Part shown: one piece after another, positions 7,772 through 10,548 of the stretch
How positions within the stretch are numbered: position 1 is the first letter of the stretch
Layout of the letters: each line of letters starts with the position of its first letter
DNA from: Flavobacteriales bacterium UBA1993
GTDB lineage: Bacteria > Bacteroidota > Bacteroidia > Flavobacteriales_G > Salibacteraceae
Length of the DNA: 10,548 nucleotides
Direction of reading: 5' to 3'
NCBI GenBank assembly: GCA_002336485.1
Contig: DDCZ01000062.1
Coordinates: 1-10,548, forward strand
The notes under the pieces: generated by a model
Database searches by the model: none
Told to the model about the DNA's origin: nothing
The model's input: the letters and a program-made list of their open reading frames with translations, nothing else
Position numbers and translations under genes: made by a program

Positions 7772-8581
7772 TTACTGGATACTTTTCCTATTGATTAGGT
7801 CCTTGGATGGTGCATTCAAAAACAACTCATACCACTTTCGAAATAAACGCGTGCCTGATTGTATGTCGAGGGATGAAATAACCTCTTCTAGGCTAGCGTC
7901 AGATAGTCGATTGGAAGATTGATATCCTTGAATTACCTGCATAAGTGAGACTCCTTTTTCAGTCATCAAGGCTTTATTAACGTGGGCAAAATAGCATGCG
8001 CCACCCCAGTAGGCAGCTGGGTAGTTGTGCTTCGCTATCAATGCCCGATTGACAGAAACAACATCCTCAGTTGTATTGTACTTCCCCACTATTTTATTCA
8101 TTCTCTCCTGCATTCGTTCCTCGGCCTCGTCTTGCTCCAAGACATCCATTTCGACCATGATCAAATACTGCATATAGCTTGCATAGCCCTCGCTGAACCA
8201 CATATTTTCCTTCCCAACGTATGGAATGGATAAATTGGCTATCTCATGTGGTGCAGTCCAGTCGTCTAGAAAATCTTTCAAATCAAACGTAGGGTCGATG
8301 TAAAATTCGACGCCTTGTTCGCCGTTGCGAATTGTATTGGCCCACTGCACCGGTTCGGATGCATTTTCGCGACGATGCATGTAATACGTAACTTCAAATG
8401 GGTAGTCACCAAGACAAGTTGATACGGCTTGTGTGCAGGTGCTAAGCCAGGATTCAACTTTTGTTTTTTCAGATTCCGTGAAATTCTCCTTCCAAACAAT
8501 ACGATAATTGATTGCCGCCTCAGGTTCCATACTTTGCAAGAGAAGAACACCTATAAATAAAAAATTTAGGAAGTATTTCAT
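7772..8581 (-). CDS. Secreted gluzincin-like (peptidase_MA-type) protein with HEIAN in place of HExxH
   Basis: A 269-residue protein with ATG at 8581-8579 and TAA at 7774-7772. Residues 1 to about 23 form a signal peptide without a lipobox Cys, so the product should be soluble in the periplasm or released. The core, APHEIANLSIPYVG (110-123) then MWFSEGYASYMQY (127-139), follows the pattern of gluzincin metallopeptidases of the M1/peptidase_MA type: HExxH, a short spacer, then W-x-S-E-G. His112, Glu113 and the third-ligand position Glu131 are present. The second zinc His is Asn116 (codon AAT), so the zinc site is probably impaired. A later PAAYWGGACYFAHV stretch (188-201) resembles the Tyr/Gly region found downstream in active members. 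The frame is intact over its whole length, so this does not look like a decayed gene. It may be a pseudoenzyme, a weak peptidase or a binding protein. It lies 64 bases after DUF1599 and 38 before the TMTC-like gene. Confidence 0.82.
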   Translation of the reverse strand: MKYFLNFLFIGVLLLQSMEPEAAINYRIVWKENFTESEKTKVESWLSTCTQAVSTCLGDYPFEVTYYMHRRENASEPVQWANTIRNGEQGVEFYIDPTFDLKDFLDDWTAPHEIANLSIPYVGKENMWFSEGYASYMQYLIMVEMDVLEQDEAEERMQERMNKIVGKYNTTEDVVSVNRALIAKHNYPAAYWGGACYFAHVNKALMTEKGVSLMQVIQGYQSSNRLSDASLEEVISSLDIQSGTRLFRKWYELFLNAPSKDLINRKSIQ

Positions 8582-8645
8582 TTACACATCTTGGAAGATT
8601 AAGCCCCGAAAGCCTAACACATTCTATCGTAAAAAGGTTTTAAAC

Positions 8646-9179
8646 CTAGCTCAATCGGATCAGCGCGAACATGGCATAGTTCATCATATCCATGTAATTG
8701 GCGTCGAGTCCTTCACTGATTAGAGTCTTGCCATCGTTGTCCTCGATTTGCCGGGTGCGTAAAATCTTCATTAGAATCAGATCTGTCAATGAACTCACGC
8801 GCATATCTCTCCATGCCTCACCGTAATCGGTGTTCTTCATGATCATCAAAGAACGTGTCTCCTTAGCTTTCGAGTCATACAATGATTCTGCACGTTCGTA
8901 GCTCAATTCCGTCTCGTCACTCACACCCATTTCAAGCTGCAGTTGAGCCATGATACAGTAATTCACAATCCCAATGTATTCGCTCGAAACATCTTCGCCC
9001 ACTTTATTCTCTCCAGTCTCTTCGATGGTACGGATGCGTTGGGCTTTAATGAAGATTTGATCCGTTAACGATTTGGGCCGTAATATGCGCCAAGCGGTGC
9101 CGTAATCTTTGGTTTTCTTCAAAAAAATATCGCGGCATTTCGCTAGCGCTTGGTCGTATTGTTCAAGGGTCTGTTCCAT
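8646..9179 (-). CDS. DUF1599 protein made of two tandem copies of the domain
   Basis: A 177-residue cytoplasmic protein with ATG at 9179-9177 and TAG at 8648-8646. It consists of two similar halves, residues about 8-83 and 101-176. Each contains a K-x-x-DYG-x-AWR motif (KTKDYGTAWR 22-31, KNTDYGEAWR 115-124), an SLTD-x-I-x-x-K stretch and an R-x-R-x-IE stretch. Each half closes with an acidic/NY motif (EYIGIVNY 67-74, NYMDMMNY 161-168). This is the usual arrangement of the DUF1599 family of Bacteroidota. Its helical, acidic character recalls all-alpha nucleotide pyrophosphohydrolases, but that relationship and any nucleotide-cleaning role are inference; the family is uncharacterised. The gene diverges from folP with only 15 bases between start codons. 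Its usual neighbour, the BT_3928-type gene, is displaced far downstream here. Confidence 0.9.
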   Translation of the reverse strand: MEQTLEQYDQALAKCRDIFLKKTKDYGTAWRILRPKSLTDQIFIKAQRIRTIEETGENKVGEDVSSEYIGIVNYCIMAQLQLEMGVSDETELSYERAESLYDSKAKETRSLMIMKNTDYGEAWRDMRVSSLTDLILMKILRTRQIEDNDGKTLISEGLDANYMDMMNYAMFALIRLS

Positions 9180-9194
9180 CTATATTCGCATCCT

Positions 9195-10061
9195 ATGCAA
9201 GGCCTGCAAAATAATGTTTTCCCTTCCAAGTTATCCTTGAATTGTAGAGGTAAATTAATAGACCTGAGCCAGCCAAAGGTGATGGGGATTTTGAACGTCA
9301 CGCCCGATTCATTTTTTGACGGAGGTCGCTATCGAAACCTTGATGACGCATTGCGGCTGGCAGAGAAGCACATTGAAGCGGGCGCTACGTTTATAGACAT
9401 GGGTGGCATGAGCACACGGCCTAAATCTGAATTGATCTCGGTCGATAAAGAGTTGGCGCGATTACTACCAGCAATTGAGGCGATACGAGCGCAATTCCCT
9501 GAAGTGGTGATTTCCGCAGACACATTTAGGGCCAGGGTGGCGAAAGAGGCGGTAATGTCTGGTGCGGATATGATCAATGACGTGGGAGGTGGCACGCTTG
9601 ATGAATACATGTTTCAAACCGTGGCAGAATTAAATGTTCCCTATGTGATGATGCATATTCAAGGTACGCCTCAAACCATGCAGGAAAACCCAGTATATAG
9701 GGATGTGTTGTCTGAGGTGGAAGACTATTTTATTCAACGATGTTTCACACTTCATTCCCTCGGCGTAAAGGATGTTATAATCGATTTGGGATTCGGTTTT
9801 GGAAAAACTTTAGAGCACAACTATACTTTGCTCAATGGGATGCGTCACTTCAAGTCTATTGGCATTCCCATCCTAGCCGGGCTAAGCAGAAAAAGCATGA
9901 TAAATCGAGTACTCGGAACTAAGGCGGCGGACGCACTTAATGGCACCACAGCCCTCAACATGAAGGCCCTTGAGCAAGGAGCTTCCATTCTGCGTGTGCA
10001 CGATGTAAAGGAAGCCGTAGAGTGCGTGAAGCTCAATAATGAAACCCAACCCAGTCATTGA
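9195..10061 (+). CDS. folP: Dihydropteroate synthase
   Basis: A 288-residue cytoplasmic TIM-barrel enzyme that joins 6-hydroxymethyl-dihydropterin diphosphate to p-aminobenzoate, giving dihydropteroate in folate synthesis; it is the sulfonamide target. Family motifs are complete and in order: GILNVTPDSFFDGG (31-44, Asn34), DMGGMSTRP (68-76), SADTF (107-111, Asp109) and MINDVGGG (126-133, Asn128). MHIQGTPQTMQ (153-163), DLGFGFGK (197-204, pterin-binding Asp197), GLSRKSMI (229-236, Lys233) and RVHD (267-270) follow. Two positions differ from the common consensus: Met72 where GGESTRP enzymes have Glu, and Leu198 where DPGFGFGK enzymes have Pro. The open frame extends back to TTG 9150, inside the DUF1599 gene. 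ATG 9195 is preferred because it avoids that overlap and leaves about 18 residues before the conserved core. Any promoter must lie within the DUF1599 coding sequence; I could not identify one convincingly. Confidence 0.97.
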   Translation: MQGLQNNVFPSKLSLNCRGKLIDLSQPKVMGILNVTPDSFFDGGRYRNLDDALRLAEKHIEAGATFIDMGGMSTRPKSELISVDKELARLLPAIEAIRAQFPEVVISADTFRARVAKEAVMSGADMINDVGGGTLDEYMFQTVAELNVPYVMMHIQGTPQTMQENPVYRDVLSEVEDYFIQRCFTLHSLGVKDVIIDLGFGFGKTLEHNYTLLNGMRHFKSIGIPILAGLSRKSMINRVLGTKAADALNGTTALNMKALEQGASILRVHDVKEAVECVKLNNETQPSH

Positions 10062-10270
10062 ATTGTTTTGATTCATTTCTATCTATGATTCTAATGTGCC
10101 AAGACACACAATCGGATTCGATGTGAGATTGGAACAAGGATCAGTCTGCGGGCACTTTCCAATCATATCATGCTAGTAGAAAATAGGTCATTGCCAAGCC
10201 CCAATAATTGAAGATCTCGCCTATTCATTTTGAATAATTCAAGACCCCAATGAAATGTCCATTCTAATCA

Positions 10271-10278
10271 TAACTTTG
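10271..10278 (+). promoter_or_regulatory. Candidate -7 promoter element for accA, within the 239-base folP-accA gap
   Basis: TAACTTTG matches the Bacteroidota -7 consensus TAnnTTTG exactly and ends 22 bases before the accA ATG at 10301. No TTG-type -33 element is visible at the expected spacing. The surrounding gap (10062-10300) contains no gene I can support. It holds a perfect 6-base inverted repeat with a 3-base loop (TATTCA-TTT-TGAATA, 10222-10236) about 34 bases upstream of the -7 element. A weaker 5-base inverted repeat (TGAAT/ATTCA, 10059-10075) sits at the folP stop. Both are A/T-rich and too short to call as an operator or terminator. Confidence 0.42.
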
Positions 10279-10300
10279 GCCATTCTTAATACCTAATACT

Positions 10301-10548
10301 ATGGCTGTTTACTTAGATTTTGAGAAACCTATTCAGGAGCTCCAAGAACAATTGGAAAACCTAAGACAGGTCAAAGAAAAAAGCAAATTGAAGTCTTCGG
10401 ACTCCATTCAAGAGCTGGAAAACAAGGTGAAATCTACCCGAAAGGAGATTTACAAGAAGTTAACTCCTTGGCAAAAGGTCCAGGTAAGCCGGCATCCAGA
10501 ACGGCCGTATACTCTTGCATACATAGAGGCTATCACCGGTGGTGATTT
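10301..10548 (+). CDS. accA: Acetyl-CoA carboxylase carboxyltransferase subunit alpha, N-terminal fragment (runs off the right edge)
   Basis: The first 82 codons, plus two bases, of accA starting at ATG 10301. The product begins MAVYLDFEKPIQELQEQLE, with the LDFEKPI start typical of AccA. A predicted helical, charged segment (about 11-53) follows, then LTPWQKVQVSRHPERPYTL (54-72), the most recognisable N-terminal AccA motif, and YIEAITGGDF at the edge. With AccD it forms the carboxyltransferase, which moves the carboxyl group from biotin on AccB to acetyl-CoA to make malonyl-CoA, the committed step of fatty-acid synthesis in the cytoplasm. The gene is on the same strand as folP but 239 bases downstream and has its own candidate -7 element, so separate transcription is likely. 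Confidence 0.95.
   Translation, partial: MAVYLDFEKPIQELQEQLENLRQVKEKSKLKSSDSIQELENKVKSTRKEIYKKLTPWQKVQVSRHPERPYTLAYIEAITGGD

Noticed and set aside
8278..8550. 90-codon minus-strand frame inside the gluzincin-like gene
   Set aside because: It is in another frame of a gene whose own frame carries a signal peptide and peptidase-like motifs.
7772..8581. Calling the gluzincin-like gene a pseudogene
   Set aside because: The frame is full length with a signal peptide and conserved downstream motifs. A single ligand change is not evidence of gene decay.
9103..9111. TAATCTTTG as a folP promoter
   Set aside because: It has three bases rather than two between TA and TTTG, and the nearest TTTG upstream (9072-9075) is too far for a -33 element.
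10222..10236. Perfect 6-base inverted repeat TATTCA-TTT-TGAATA upstream of accA, considered as operator or terminator
   Set aside because: All but one base pair are A-T, the stem is short and no T-run follows. Such repeats arise easily by chance.

Overview
The window reads as ordinary chromosomal DNA of a Bacteroidota bacterium, probably in or near the Flavobacteriales. The evidence is the presence of the BT_3928-type DoxX protein and the duplicated DUF1599 protein next to tpiA and folP, signal peptides ending in a Bacteroidota-like 'FGQ', A/T-rich leaders without clear Shine-Dalgarno sequences, and two matches to the Bacteroidota -7 promoter element TAnnTTTG. No tRNA, rRNA, CRISPR array, insertion sequence, phage gene or recognisable defence system was seen.

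Layout. On the minus strand at the left edge are the first 31 codons of tpiA (1-93), preceded by the BT_3928-type membrane protein (115-1458). Diverging from it on the plus strand are a large SAM-dependent methyltransferase (1561-3195) and a phosphatidylserine-synthase-type CDP-alcohol phosphatidyltransferase (3240-3926). The latter overlaps by four bases, tail to tail, a minus-strand block of four genes. In reading order from the right these are a duplicated DUF1599 protein (9179-8646), a secreted gluzincin-like protein with a damaged zinc motif (8581-7772), a TMTC-like membrane protein with TPRs (7733-5901) and a secreted M48 metalloprotease (5815-3923). folP (9195-10061) diverges from the DUF1599 gene with only 15 bases between start codons. 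The 5' part of accA (10301 to the right edge) follows a 239-base gap.

How the genes fit together. folP (folate), accA (fatty-acid synthesis), tpiA (glycolysis) and the phosphatidyltransferase (phospholipid head groups) are core metabolism. The gluzincin-like, TMTC-like and M48 genes are closely spaced on one strand and all point to the cell envelope: two exported peptidase-fold proteins and a putative lipid-linked mannosyltransferase. A joint role in envelope protein modification or quality control is only an inference. From memory, folP / DUF1599 / BT_3928 / tpiA lie side by side in many Bacteroidota. Here about 7.2 kb with five genes separates DUF1599 from BT_3928.

The observations most worth a second look are the HEIAN motif in place of HExxH in the gluzincin-like protein, the methyltransferase with a duplicated winged-helix-like N-terminal half, and the interrupted folP-tpiA neighbourhood. 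I found no convincing new multi-gene system.
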